From Protula sp. h YS-2021 (lineage: Eukaryota; Annelida; Polychaeta; Sabellida; Serpulidae), in the NCBI GenBank assembly GCA_949752745.1, contig OX457027.1, positions 59,980,859 to 60,044,858 of the forward strand: a stretch of DNA of 64,000 nucleotides. Reading direction: 5' to 3'. The stretch's first letter is position 1. Each line of letters opens with the position of its first letter. The position numbers and the translations under genes were made by a program. Under the pieces are notes generated by a model. That model did no database searches and was not told the DNA's origin. It saw nothing but the letters and a program-made list of their open reading frames with translations. Below are positions 42,794-54,759 of this stretch, in pieces.

Positions 42794-44029
42794 ATGCATA
42801 CAATTACAGGACTAAATAGCATTTCAGTATTACTTCTCGCTGTGGTTTTAAGCGATGCGGCGATGGAAGAATTTTCTCGTTTCGAACGACCGTCATACGA
42901 CGCGTTTCTAATGGGTAAACGCGCAAGGGATGAATATATGAATTTCCTACTGCACAGTCCGAAGCGTGTTGCGCCGGAATATTTCGACTTTTTATTAGGA
43001 GCAAACAAACGCACCGCCAGGAGATCGTATTCCGACTTTGTACTCGGAGATAAACGAAGCGCGCCGACCGATTTCGATGATTTCGTGTTGGGGCAGTACA
43101 AACGAGCTCATGAGTATGGTGACTGGGTTGTTGGCAAACGGAACCCATACGATGACTTCTTAACAGGCTACGACGTCAATGACCAAGATGACTCTCTAGC
43201 AAAGAAACTTGCGCCTTTTGACTTGCATGCTACTTCGAACAGCCGGTCGAAACGAGATGCTCCGGACACGATGGATCATGGTGAGTTTTTGATGGGAAAG
43301 AAATCAACTCCAGATCACGATGCCTTTGTTTTGGGCAAGAAAAGTATTCCCAGTCACGATACTTTTGTACTCGGCAAAAAGAATGCACCTGGCCCTGTGA
43401 AAACACCGGACATTGCCATGGATCCAAACACTGGAGTCTCAGCACCAGAATCAAACAAAAGAGCCGCTTACGATGAATTTGTTGTAGGTGCGAAGAGGCC
43501 CCAGGGATACGACAGCTTCGTTCTTGGCAACAAGCGAGACCCTGGTTACAATGAGTTTATTGTTGGTAAACGCGGCCAAGAAGAATACAATAGTTTCGTC
43601 TTGGGCAATAAAAAATCAAAACCATTTGATGAATTTGTACTCGGCAAACGCAACCCTAATTTTGATGCCTTTGTTATGGGGAAGCGCAATCCTAATGACT
43701 ACTCCGGATTCGTCATGGGGAAACGTAATCCTAATGACTACTCTGGATTCGTCATGGGGAAACGCCAACCCAGCGGCTACGATTCTTTCCTACTCGGCAA
43801 GAAAAATGCAGGCTATGATTCGTTCGTGTTGGGGAAACGTGATCCGGAGATGGTAGACTCCGCTAAGGCAATCAAGCGGGATCCATTCGATTCGTTCGTT
43901 TTGGGGAAGAAAGATTCCAATAAAAGTAGTGAGAAGCAGGCAGCTGGCTACGATCAGTTTGTGATGGGCAAAAAGAATGATTCGGCCGAGAAAATGGTTG
44001 AAGCCAAACCTGAAGAATCACGACAGTGA
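42794..44029 (+). CDS. Multi-copy amidated neuropeptide precursor (FVL/FVM-amide type)
   Basis: This is an uninterrupted 411-residue frame. The start ATG has A at -3 and opens a signal peptide (residues 1 to about 22, hydrophobic core ISVLLLAVVL, likely cut near SDAA). The rest is a string of short acidic peptides separated by KR or KK. Fourteen modules end in Gly-Lys-Arg/Lys, the standard amidation and cleavage signal, for example PSYDAFLMGKR, NPNDYSGFVMGKR (twice), NAGYDSFVLGKR and DPFDSFVLGKK. The consensus is Y/F-D-x-F-V/L-L/M-amide. Six other modules carry extra residues after the Gly (GANKR, GDKR, GQYKR, GAKR, GNKR, GNKK). Non-peptide spacers lie near residues 120-155, 196-222 and 355-366. 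Such precursors enter the secretory pathway, are cut by prohormone convertases and act on receptors after release. The nearest named type I recall is FVMamide, described in the annelid Platynereis; that link is by C-terminal motif only. AATAAA at 44185-44190 is a plausible polyadenylation signal. Confidence 0.93.
   Translation: MHTITGLNSISVLLLAVVLSDAAMEEFSRFERPSYDAFLMGKRARDEYMNFLLHSPKRVAPEYFDFLLGANKRTARRSYSDFVLGDKRSAPTDFDDFVLGQYKRAHEYGDWVVGKRNPYDDFLTGYDVNDQDDSLAKKLAPFDLHATSNSRSKRDAPDTMDHGEFLMGKKSTPDHDAFVLGKKSIPSHDTFVLGKKNAPGPVKTPDIAMDPNTGVSAPESNKRAAYDEFVVGAKRPQGYDSFVLGNKRDPGYNEFIVGKRGQEEYNSFVLGNKKSKPFDEFVLGKRNPNFDAFVMGKRNPNDYSGFVMGKRNPNDYSGFVMGKRQPSGYDSFLLGKKNAGYDSFVLGKRDPEMVDSAKAIKRDPFDSFVLGKKDSNKSSEKQAAGYDQFVMGKKNDSAEKMVEAKPEESRQ
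43688..43765 (+). repeat. Recent 39-nt tandem duplication of one peptide module
   Basis: Two adjacent 39-nt units (43688-43726 and 43727-43765) both encode NPNDYSGFVMGKR. They differ by only two silent changes (TCC/TCT and CGT/CGC), whereas the other modules of the precursor are clearly diverged. This looks like a recent in-frame duplication, the usual way such precursors gain copies. Confidence 0.9.
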
Positions 44030-44184
44030 AATATGGGGGTACAACAAACGGTTTTGGTTTTTGCAATTTTTAATCTAAAAACATATATATGTTAATTTTT
44101 ATTATTCTGTATTTGAGAACATTTCCGTGTGGGTGTTCGAGCCTGGCAAATATGTTTAAAAGGTCTTTGTAAGGCGAATATTCT

Positions 44185-44190
44185 AATAAA
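44185..44190 (+). promoter_or_regulatory. Candidate polyadenylation signal of neuropeptide gene
   Basis: AATAAA lies about 155 nt after the TGA of the neuropeptide precursor, followed by an A/T-rich stretch. Position and sequence fit a 3' end signal; no transcript evidence is available. Confidence 0.5.
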
Positions 44191-45349
44191 AAACTTTATT
44201 TTTGGCTTAACCGTATTCTTAGAACACTAATGATAAACAACATAATACGTTTCACCGGCTGAATAAGTCTGAACATATTTTATTATTGTATAAAAATACA
44301 AATACCCACATAAATTTGCAAGTCGATTTTATAATTTTACATCATAATTTTCAAAACAGAATGGTCAAGCTTTAAAAAAATTATGTAGAATCGTTCTGAA
44401 ACAACTGTTGTGGTTGGTGTGTTGAATTGTTATTAATACTGAGAAGTCAAGGTCGTTATAAGGAAACACGGGTGTTAAAAAGCCAGACATTGTTGTGATT
44501 TCGTTGTTTTTTTTTAAAGACAAATGTTTTCCTTTTTTTGTTTCTTTGTTTCTTCTCCGGTTATTTCCTTACGCTGTTACTTGTATAATCATTTGGAACA
44601 AATATACCAGCTTTGCGGGGGGTATATTTTAGGTAGAAATTCTTGCAATTTAGGACTTCGTGAAAATCCACCCTCACGAACATTCTTCAGGTGGTCAGTT
44701 CGGTCAAGTTTCGTCTCATAATTTCTGCTTCCACTGTACGTTCAATTTTGGTTTGATAGAAAAATTGATTTTTATTTGATTAATGAAATGTTGCTACAGG
44801 AATCATCAGTGAACACACTTTCATTGTCATACGTGATTGCTGTTTGGCTGATTGACTGTATGACAAAAAATCTGAATAAAGGGAAGATGTTTTGCGTAAT
44901 TTATCGTGTGTTAATTATTGATAATAAGTGATAATAAAACTTTGTTAAATTGACATTTTTCTCTTTGAATCTTTAAGTCTCTTCGGTACGTGTAATTATT
45001 CTTTGACTTTTACTTAAATTTTAATGTTTATTTTCTGAAGAAAAATTCTTCATGTTATTTGTACATTAAAGAAGTGTGCGAAATTTATAAGGAAAGAAGA
45101 ACAAATTATCAGGAGAGTGACTAACCAAAAGCATGGCTTACAAACAGCTCACCAGGTGCAATTTAAATCGATATATTTTCCCTAGCAACCATTTCACTTG
45201 TCAGAATGATACGATTTTGTGGTAGATTTGATAAAAAATAAATGGATATATTAAAAATAACAAAGCCATTAGGGTGAGATGCACAATAGTTTCATGTCTG
45301 AAAAGAGTTCTTTAAAATGAAGTAAAAACCAAACCATCTTCGCTACCGA

Positions 45350-47050
45350 GCAGTGAAAATTACACTTGGTGCCACAAAAATAGGTATCTGAATACTAACA
45401 AATACATAATTCTGGAAAAAGGCTTTATTAAAAGTCATGCCAAGTTGCCAGTTGCATTATAACTAAACGCAACTTAGCTTTTGATATGTTATATTCCTGT
45501 AAACATTTTGATGCCGAGAAAAGGTCGATTTGAGATTGCGTCAGCGACAAGGCCAGATTGCAACAGATTGAATCTGGTTGTAACTTGGTTTTGATTGGTA
45601 GTGACCACAGATCAACATCTTTGACACAACGCTAAACAGATGCTGGATAAAAAAAATGTGTAGGACGTTGATTTTACCTAAAAAAAAACCCAATTCATTG
45701 TGGTCACATTTGTGACCATAGATAAATGCCTACTCAACGTCTTCAACATCTATTTAGCTTGCGTGAGACGAAAGCTCTCTTCAGATATGATGTTAATTTT
45801 TTTTTAGTTAACGTCTCTGACACAATGTTGAATATATTTCGGAAAATACACGATTGATGAAGACGTTGCTTAAATGTCGAGATCAGAACAGAAACAAAGA
45901 AAGAAAAAAAGAAAAAAAAAAAAAAAAGGAAAACATAGTTGTGTTAATGTTCACAAGTTTAATCCTGGTACTGTTTTCTTCGAAACTCGACGAAAATGAG
46001 GACATAAAGTATGGGGCATTCAGAAGCGCTCCAGAAATATATTCATGAAATTTGACTTCGTGCATATCCTGTGCCCCCCGGTGATACATGCGGTCTAGAC
46101 GGGGATTAATATCTTTACGACACCTATATGCCACTCTCCCGACGTCTTAATAAGTCGGTAAGTAGACGCTGTGAAGTTGACGTGCTGAGTCCCCCCCCCC
46201 CCCCCCCCCACACACACACAAACCACCCTCACCTTATTTAGGGAAGTGTGTAAAAAAGACCAACTCTGTGAATAATTTGGCTGCAAAATTCCGCCCCCTA
46301 GTATAATAAATAAAAATCAAGAAAAAATAACCTATTGGTCAAATGGTCGATTTTTTATTCCGCTATTGATCATATGATCGGTGGTGATATGGTATGGACG
46401 CCATTTTTGACATACCGGGATTTTTGCCATGTAGACCTCCATAACTGTCCAAAATCCAACGTTGATGAAGCTTTGAAATGTTTACTGGGATGAATGAATT
46501 ACAATAGCGTCGTAAACATTAATGTGACGCTATATCGCAACAATCTTGCAACAGATGGAAGGATCATTCTGCCTATAATGGTATTTATAATGTGAAACCT
46601 AATAGCAAATGTGGGGTGTGCAACCCCAAAACGTTAGGGACAAGCATCCCAGCTGAGATATTTGCTGTTCAGCCTAAAGGAAAAGATATAGCATATAGCA
46701 CATATTTGTATATCTATCCCTATCCACCTCTATGTAGCGAAGAGATCAATAGCTTGCATGTACTGTTAACTATATCATAGCGTACGTCTTACTTATAACA
46801 GGTCTCAATTACCAAATGTTAATATCCATTTTTGCATATAAAATGTGGCATTTCTAAAAAAAATGAGATGGACAAAAAAAAACTAGACACGTTACAGTAT
46901 GTTGCTGTCAATTTTGGTCGTCTCAGCCTAACTGTCTCAGAGGAGTTTGCGTGACAAGTTTATGGCGGAAAAAGAGGAATCATACGGAAACACTTTACCG
47001 AATCGTACGAATTCAATCAGCTGTGGGAACTGAAAATCGCCAGGTGTAAT
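45350..47050. mobile_element. Repeat family C, copy 1
   Basis: It starts TTCGCTACCGAGCAGTGAAA, then ATTACACTTGG. It ends GAACTGAAAATCGCCAGGTG and TAATA. The last 200 bp match 55990-56225 (CTCTGAGGAGTTTGCGTGAC-type words, AAACACTTTACCGA, TCGTACG). The start and end are inverted relatives (TTACACTTGG). The middle differs from the other copy and includes a CAACGTCGA-type stretch. Confidence 0.5.
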
Positions 47051-47984
47051 AAATATGATTTAATCTTCATGTGTATGTGCTAAATATAAATATTACTCGG
47101 TGAAAATCGCTTATGTCCAAATGAGATGAAGTTGCAACTGTCAATAAAATGATGATAATAACAAATAACCCCGGCCAAACGACATCAGCGACATAGTGTC
47201 TGTGGCGCAACGGTGAATAGGCTTGGATAAGCAACGATGTGTAGGCTCGGATTTTGTTCCCAAAAAAAAAAAACACTTTTGCAACGTTTAATCTGGTTGT
47301 AATTTGGCTGTATTGCGATCGTAGATCAACGTTTACGCAGCGTCGTTAACATCCTTCAGTTAAAAACGCCGTTTAGATGTGACGTTGCATGTCGTTAAAA
47401 AACCAAACTTCTCCCACGCGTAAATAGCGTCTTTGATGCGACGTTGAATAAGTTCCTAAATATTGACGATTTGTGCAGACGTCGAAAAATCAACGTCGCA
47501 AAAAAATTAGGCAACTGTAGAAAAATGGATGGATCACTCTTTGCCTATAGTAGAGTTTTATTTTTTTTTTTACTTATTTATTATTATTATTAATTAGTTT
47601 TTTGTCGCAGTCAAGGAAACCTGAAATGGCAAAATGAAAGAAATAAAATAAATATTGAATTTGAATTGAGAAATACGTTTTAACTTCTTTTGAAAATAAA
47701 GCACATAAAACAAATTAATAATAAAAAAATAAATAAATAAATAAATAATAATGATGATGATGATAATAATAATAACTAGACCGAATTTCGCTACACATAG
47801 CAAAACAGCACCCACTTGCAAGGGCAGAGACACAACATAGTTGGTCAAAGACACATTTTTCAGTGTTTCGACATAATTGTCAGCTTCAGGATTATTATCT
47901 TGAACGAGGCCATCGAAGTGAATATAATGTAACCTCATTTGGGCACAAATAAATCAAATTCAGTTTTCAAACCGTTTTTGAGAT

Positions 47985-48420
47985 ACTGGTCAACTTCCAG
48001 TTTTTGACCTTGACCATGATGGAGGAGGTCAAGATCACCGAGATACCTCTTATATAACGTCTTTTAGGCCCAAAGGGTCTCAAATAAGCTCAAAATGGCC
48101 CTATCTCTAACCGTTTTCGAGATAATAGTCAACTTCCAGTTTTTGACCTTGACCGTGACCCAGAAGGTCAAGGTCACCGAGGTACCTCTTATGTAATGTT
48201 GTTTAGGCCCAAAGGGTCGAAAATGAGCTCAAAATGGCTCTATCTCTAACCGTTTTCGAGATAATAGTCAACTTCCGGTTTTTGACCTTAACCGTGACCC
48301 AGAAGGTCAAGGTCACCGAGGTATATCTTATGTGACGTTGTTTAGGCCCAAAGGGTCGAAAATGAGCTCAAAATGGCTCTATCTCTAACCGTTCTCGAGA
48401 TGAGTCGGCCTGTCGTTAAG
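47985..48420. repeat. 139-bp tandem array with AAGGTCAAGGTCACC motifs
   Basis: Three units at 47989, 48128 and 48267 have a period of 139 bp. Each contains GTCAACTTCCRGTTTTTGAC, TTGACCGTGACC, AAGGTCAAGGTCACCGAGGT, TTTAGGCCCAAAGGGTC and TCTATCTCTAACCGTTTTCG. From 48420 to 48880 a related sequence continues with TTTGACCTTGACC words and GGAGGAGTTTTCTGGAAA. It is non-coding. Confidence 0.85.
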
Positions 48421-48954
48421 GACGCGTGAAGTCACGTGACCTTTGACCTTGACACTCAAGGTCAAGGTAAGTGATGAAAGTTAACCCTTTACTGGTTATG
48501 TTTTATTCATTCACACTGGGATTTGAGCACCTGTATGGCTACTTTTCGTGATTAATAGGTGTTTTCAAAAATATTTTGACCTGAATTTGACCTTGACCTC
48601 TGAGGTTCAAGGTCAAAAAATTTTACGGATTTGACGACAACTCATTACGCTCTATGTCTCTGCCAAATGCCGTCTTTTTACGACAAACCCTGTAGGGGGA
48701 GTTTTCTGGAAACCACTTTGAGGTCAGAAAAACTTTGACCTCAATTTGACCTTGTCCTTCAAGGTCAAGGTAAAAACTTTTGCGGATTTGACGACATCTC
48801 GTCACTCTCTATCACTGCCAAATTTCATCGTCCTACGTCAAATAGCCTAGGAGGAGTTTTCTGGAAATCTCCTTGACGGAAAAAAGAGAAGAAAAAAAGG
48901 AAAAAAAGGGCAGAAATTTCGAGAAAAACTACAAACTTATTCCCATTTGCAAAC

Positions 48955-50460
48955 GAAAAACGAAAACGAAAAACAGACCACGAAATAGCTTAAGTGTTAC
49001 CAGTAAACACACACTTTATTCAATTTGAATACTTAAAACATAACTTCAAGCCTTATTCTATGTGCGATAAAATCATCTTCAATTGCATTCAGAAGTCAAT
49101 TTAGACGATTCTAGGAGAAAGGATACGTTTTCAGGCAAGATTTCCCGTATCGTCACGTGCCGGACTGTCCAGTACGGGAAGTGTCTGGACGGGACTGGCC
49201 CGACCATACGAGCCAAGTACCGTCAAAGGTCAGACCCTAGCACCCCCTGTCCTAGGACCGTTATGGCACCGTGAATCGTCCGCGGACCATCTGCTGACGG
49301 TCCCAGACGGTCTGATTACGGAAATGTGGTTAAAGGTGCCCCAAGCCCTAGAAACGCCAAAAGGCATTTCTTTCCGCAAGAACAAAGACCATAAATGCAG
49401 AACTTGCTCTTATAAGACAGATCTCGTCCTATGGAGAGTAAGCTTTAAGTGAAACTGGCCATTTTGAGGATGGTCCAGTTTGCCGAAGAAGTCAAGTTGA
49501 AAGCAGGCAATGTGGACTGACTAAAAACGCCTAGTCTATATGTACTGAAACCATTGGATGATTTTCAATCTTGCACCTTCTTGTGGAGAATAGAGGCACA
49601 CTTCCCTTAACTACCGACGTGCCATCGCTACGTGTAAATTCAACATCTAGCAGACCGGAGTTACAAGTGCCAAATTTAACACTTTAGACGAACCAAATTT
49701 AGCCCAAAAAAAGAGAATATGATAAGTAAGCCCTGTGTTAGTTAAATAAACTAAATATGAAGTAATTCGTACGTTTCAATTAGTTCCACAAAGCAAAAGC
49801 TGCAGAGCCCACAGAATGGCGTGTTTGAAGAACCATCCTTTAAGGAAATGCCCTATGTCATCAGTGACGTAAAACCAGAGGATTCTCCCAGTCTGGCCAT
49901 GGACCACCATTAAATTTATATAGACTTTCTGTGTAACACTTTGGCACTCTCCACAACATTGCACGATCTAAAACAACCACAAAATCAGATGTACTGGACC
50001 TTTAGAAGAACAGAAATAACTAGAAAAAGGGGGGTCTTTCGATTGGATTTTTTACTACGCTTATTGGAAAATAGCAACCGTAGGATTCCCTAAGTTTTGG
50101 GCGATTTCTACTTGTATTTTGCTAATTTTTTAAAAATTGTTACGCATAAACCAATAAATATTTTACAGCATTTTTTCCTTGAACAATTAAGCCTATTGTG
50201 CATATTTTTCAACAATAACTTTTATTTATTGACTGCACATGTGTTACATAATAATACTTTTACCGCGGCAGTGCTTTTGGTTTTATTCCTTGCGTGTTTA
50301 TGTTCTACCAGGAAATGTAATTGTGGTCCATGTCCGTCTGAATGGGGGATGGATGGATGATGAGATAGAACGGCTCTAACAATTTGTTTCTATTGTGTGG
50401 AATGTATTTACCGCATCTAAAATCAGAGATAATCGAATTCGAAGCTTTTGCGAAGTAAAA
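48955..50460. mobile_element. Family B element, copy 2 (partial, interrupted)
   Basis: It parallels 19760-20765. Shared blocks include CAATTTAGACGATTCTAGG, GTCAGACCCTAGCACCCC, CCCTAGAAACGCCAAAA, GTCATCAGTGACGTAA and CGAAGCTTTTGCGAAG-type words. Between about 49930 and 50390 unrelated AT-rich DNA interrupts the match. The left inverted arm is absent. Confidence 0.6.
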
Positions 50461-50689
50461 GGAGTATTTTCACTATGCCATTTCGAAGATGAGGAGCGAG
50501 TAGATTTAAGCCCTTATAGTGTATTTTTGTCTTCATGTTTATTATTCATTTACCATTCAAATAAGAGAATGTTTACAGCGCCAGGAGTAGCCAGTCAGCA
50601 TCGAAAATTGCAAACAGTCATAATTCGGCGCAATAATAAAGAGCATTTTCACAGTAATTAGGCTATTGTTTATATCAAGAATCAATTTT

Positions 50690-52100
50690 TGAGAGAAAAA
50701 TTCATGTTTTGATATGATAAATTAAACTTTGCTGTCTGTAATTATATTTCATGATATATCTAAATAAATTTTAGATCTCAAAAATTATTTTTTTATATCT
50801 TTAAATGTATTGTTTATCGCAAAAAACTTTGATATTGGGAAATACTCAGAGATATCAAAAATGTTTACTGATATGAAAATATAAAGATATCTGTAACTGA
50901 TTTTTAGAGATCAAAAGTTGAATTCTTGACATAAAAAAAATGATATATTTTATGGTAAAATCTCAATTTTTATATTTTGAAATCTACAAATGATTTTTCA
51001 TCTCCGATTTGCTTTTTGATATTAAACTATCAGAGTCTATTTTTGATATCAAAAATTGAGAAACAACTGTATGTTAATGAAATAATGAATGACCCCTGTA
51101 TACAGAGTTTTTCTTTTCATTTTGTGCTACACAAAAATGAAGCATTGTTTGAGCTCAGAAATTGTTCCTGTTGTTGATACCAATAATTCAATTATGCAAC
51201 TTGAAAATTTATTTGACGATCCGTTGCATTTATTTAAATGTGTGCCTTCCTTAAGATTTTCTAGGTTTTGTAAGATTGATATTTTGGTCTCAAAATTTTT
51301 GCTTTCTACATTTTTGCCATCTAAAATACAATTATTGACAGCAAAGTATAAATTAAAATATTATATCTAAAATGCAACTATGGCAAAATATAAAATAGAG
51401 TCATACATTGATTTATTGAGATCGTTAATTATATTAGCATTGATATGGGATGCCATTTTAACATTTTAATGCAAAACATAACTAAAGAATCAGAACAAAT
51501 CATGGTAGATCTTATTTATTTTGCTATTAAAAATTCTATTTTAGATGGCAAAAATTTATCTTTGAGCCAAAAAATCAATTTTACAACCTTAAACAACCAC
51601 CTTTATATAAATTTTAACGAACCGTCAATTAAATTTTTGAGATGAAAAATTGAATTATTCATATCTATAATAACAACACAGTTTCTGAGGTCAAGAGGTG
51701 CTTCATATTTGTGCAGTAAATACTTAAAAGAAAGAATCTGTATACAGGGGCCAGTCATTATTTCATTCACGCATATTTGCTTGTGAATTTTAGATATAAA
51801 AATAGGCTGATATTTTGATATCAAAACTTAATTGTTGACATCAGAAATCATTTGCAGGTTTCAAAATATAAATTCAGAAAGTCTCATTCTGAAATAATGT
51901 TATCTAAAATCAATTCTGTGTAGCAGTAAAAAGAAAATAAATTACTGAGCTTAAAACTAAGACTGAGATTAAACATTTCATTTTCACTAGCAAGAATTGA
52001 ACTTTTGCTCTCTAAAACCCAATTTATAGCTCGTCAAAACATTTTTTATGTCAATATGTGTTTTTTTATCTCTGTAAACATTTAAGGATTTTTTGACATC
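50690..52100. mobile_element. AT-rich foldback element with GATATCAAAAAT words
   Basis: The arm at 50950-51240 matches the reverse complement of 51600-51870. Both arms translate to related nonsense in opposite strands (VNEIMNDPCIQ versus VNEIMTGPCIQ). Many TTGATATCAAAAATTG-type words crowd both sides. It has no coding function and is best read as a modular inverted-repeat element. Confidence 0.65.
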
Positions 52101-52554
52101 AAGAATACATTTGAACATTAGGTTTATTTACCTAAATTAATCCGTACTAAATTTTAAAGCAATCCTGTTTATTTAGTTAATTAGCTCTGGATTGCAATAA
52201 TTTTCCAATAACTATCATTTTATTATTCTTTCATCGAATCGACAGACTGAAAAGAAGGGGCATGCTGTCTTCCGGTTCCTCGTTTACAGGCCGGCGCAAC
52301 TAGTTAACACCATTCAAGGAAATATGTACATTTTAGCACTTATAAAGGCTACCTTTGAGACTTAAACCGAATAAATTATTAATATGTATAGTTAAGGACT
52401 AGTGTCAAGTCTGATTGTGTGCTTTTTGAGCAACGTAAAGAGTTCCTTTTTCAAAATTGAACCTGGGAAAGTGAAACAAACGGCAAATTTGAAGGAAATA
52501 AATGAAAAAACGGTGAGAGATAAACACATCAGATCCACACACACGTACATGCAC

Positions 52555-52815
52555 GATTCACATACATCCTTATGCACACCCGTGCAATTAGATACACGTA
52601 CAGGGGCCATTCACATACATCCTTATGCACACCCGTGCAATTAAATACACGTACATGCACGATTCACATACATCCTTAGGCACACCCGTGCAATTAAATA
52701 CACGTACATGCACGATTTACATACATCCTTATGCACACCCGTGCAATCAAATACACGTACACGTGCCATTCACAGACATCCTTAGGCACACCCATGCAAC
52801 CACACAGATTTACAC
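52555..52815. repeat. 53-bp minisatellite, five units
   Basis: Units of 53 bp (CACATACATCCTTATGCACA, CCCGTGCAATTAAATACACG, TACATGCACGATT) repeat at about 52557, 52610, 52663, 52716 and 52769 and decay at the right edge. Confidence 0.88.
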
Positions 52816-53214
52816 AAGAGCATGGAACTCGTGCACTGGAGAGCAGTTTTTACGCTCTCATCTTTCACATATGCGTTAATTCTGCCTTTATGCTTTCAAC
52901 TGGTTGAGCCATCAACTCGTGTAAAGAAGTGCAGTGAAGATGTAAAATGTGTAATGATAATAACAGGGCACGTTTTCACAAGGACTTGTAGAGCCAACAA
53001 CCGATATATTTTCCTTTATGCTTTCTTTATGACGGTTAATTTACATTTATCAACTGCCGGGTACACTTCTTTCACACCTCATTTTGTTACTGATAATGAC
53101 TTGCTTCGAATGTTATTATTTTTAATAATGACCGCTAGAAACTGGAAAACAGGGCCATTATTTTCAATAGTGACCGCTAAAACCATGACGGCAGAACAAA
53201 GCGCTCACTTCTTG

Positions 53215-53325
53215 AGACAATTTACCAATATTTACGGACAGCGATCAGGAGTCGAACCCACATCCCCAGTGTTGCAGCCCCCCCCCCCCCTATGCTAGCC
53301 CTTAACGCACAAAGGTGATTTGGAA
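53215..53325 (-). repeat. Possible tRNA-derived SINE head
   Basis: On the minus strand, GTGCGTTAAGGGCTAGCAT (A-box-like, D-arm) is followed by a G run and then CTGCAACACTGGGGATGTGG. GGTTCGACTCC, a near-consensus B box (rc of 53248-53258), comes next. The order fits a tRNA or tRNA-derived SINE whose variable part has expanded to poly-G. No full cloverleaf or tail was established. Confidence 0.38.
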
Positions 53326-54759
53326 TTGATTAATTTTATTTTTAAAAAAATAAATAAATGCAAGACTTTGTTAAAAGGAATCTATTTTGGACAAAGTGTG
53401 GAGTATTGAAGCAACAAGTGTAGGGGGGGCGGGGGGGGGGGGGGGGTCTCAACCAGTCTCGATTCGTGTTTGGATGTTGTGACTTTTTTGTCTTTTCTGT
53501 AGTTTTTTGTCAAATAAAACTGAGTGGTACGCCAGAACTGAACTGACCTTTTTTCATAATGGGAGTCAGCTGGAAGAGACGGGGCCATTAAAAATGGTCT
53601 GATTTGTGAAGCGACCCTATTTGTGTCGTGGTCCTATTCGGAGTTTTCTCTGTATTTGAACGTGCTCGAAAATCTTTATCCTCGGTGTAATTTCCACTTT
53701 AGTTAATGTAAGGTTACTCATAACTACAGCGTGAGTGCCAAGGGTTGGATCAAAACACTGGTTTATTGCCAGCGATCTCGGAAATCCCGACCCATCCTGA
53801 AACTGGACCACCGCGAAAATTCGGACCGTTATCTAGTAGTTTCGTTCTAGTCTAGTTGCCTTCTACTGGTAACAGCACTGCATATAGAAAGACCCCGAAA
53901 ATTGGAGCGTTGAGTTTGGCTTATAGCGGGGGAGCCAAAGTCCTCTGACAATTAAACAGGTTATTCGACGTTGTTTTTATGAAGAAAACAAGGTACTTCC
54001 GGAATTTTCAGAACAATAAGTTGCCCCTTTTTATGTGATTAATCTCTTTTCTGATATAAACGTTGGCACGCTATTTCCCTCGCGTCTTTAAGTCTTCACA
54101 AGCATTTCCTGTTCATGTTTTACAATTTTTATTGTTTTGTGAAACCAGGACAGTTATTTTTGTAGTGCAGCCCAGGTTCTTGGATACTGACAGAGCCAAT
54201 GTTGATCGAAACCCCCTTTAACTTCAAAACATCATTTTGTGTCTTGTCACACCACTGCAAAACACACTACATTCACCCGAACAGCCTCAATCGCACTTCC
54301 ACTTGTGAGGTTTGCTGAGTTTCGGAGACTGGCAGTTCCGACTCTCTACTACTGGTAGAAAGCACACTTCTTCACTCATGAAACTAACTTAACCGGATCC
54401 CGATCTTTACGGTCATTAGCGACGCTGGCGCCTGATGAGCACTGGCTTTACAGAAGCGAAACCTGTCGGACACAGCGCTATCCCTAGGGTCCAAACGAAA
54501 CCTAACGTTCATACATTCTAACACTGTGACAAGAACTACGCAAGTACATTGACACAAGGACGTTTTCATACAGAAACTAGACCGTTTTCGCTACCAAGTA
54601 ACGAAAATTACACTTGGGATCACAAAAAATACGATTCTGAAATCTAAAAATTCAGAACCGACCATGAACGTTTAGGTGACGGTCACCAAAATACCTCTTC
54701 CCTTATCTTCTCTTTTAGGCTGAAACCGTCGAAAATAAGCTTAAAATCGCACTATTTCT

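Noticed and set aside
42706..43148. Minus-strand frames across the neuropeptide gene
   Set aside because: Shadows of the precursor; the plus strand has the signal peptide and repeated cleavage sites.
52822..53298. Plus-strand frame of 158 residues
   Set aside because: It begins in the edge of the minisatellite and ends across the SINE-like head and a C run; composition is not protein-like.
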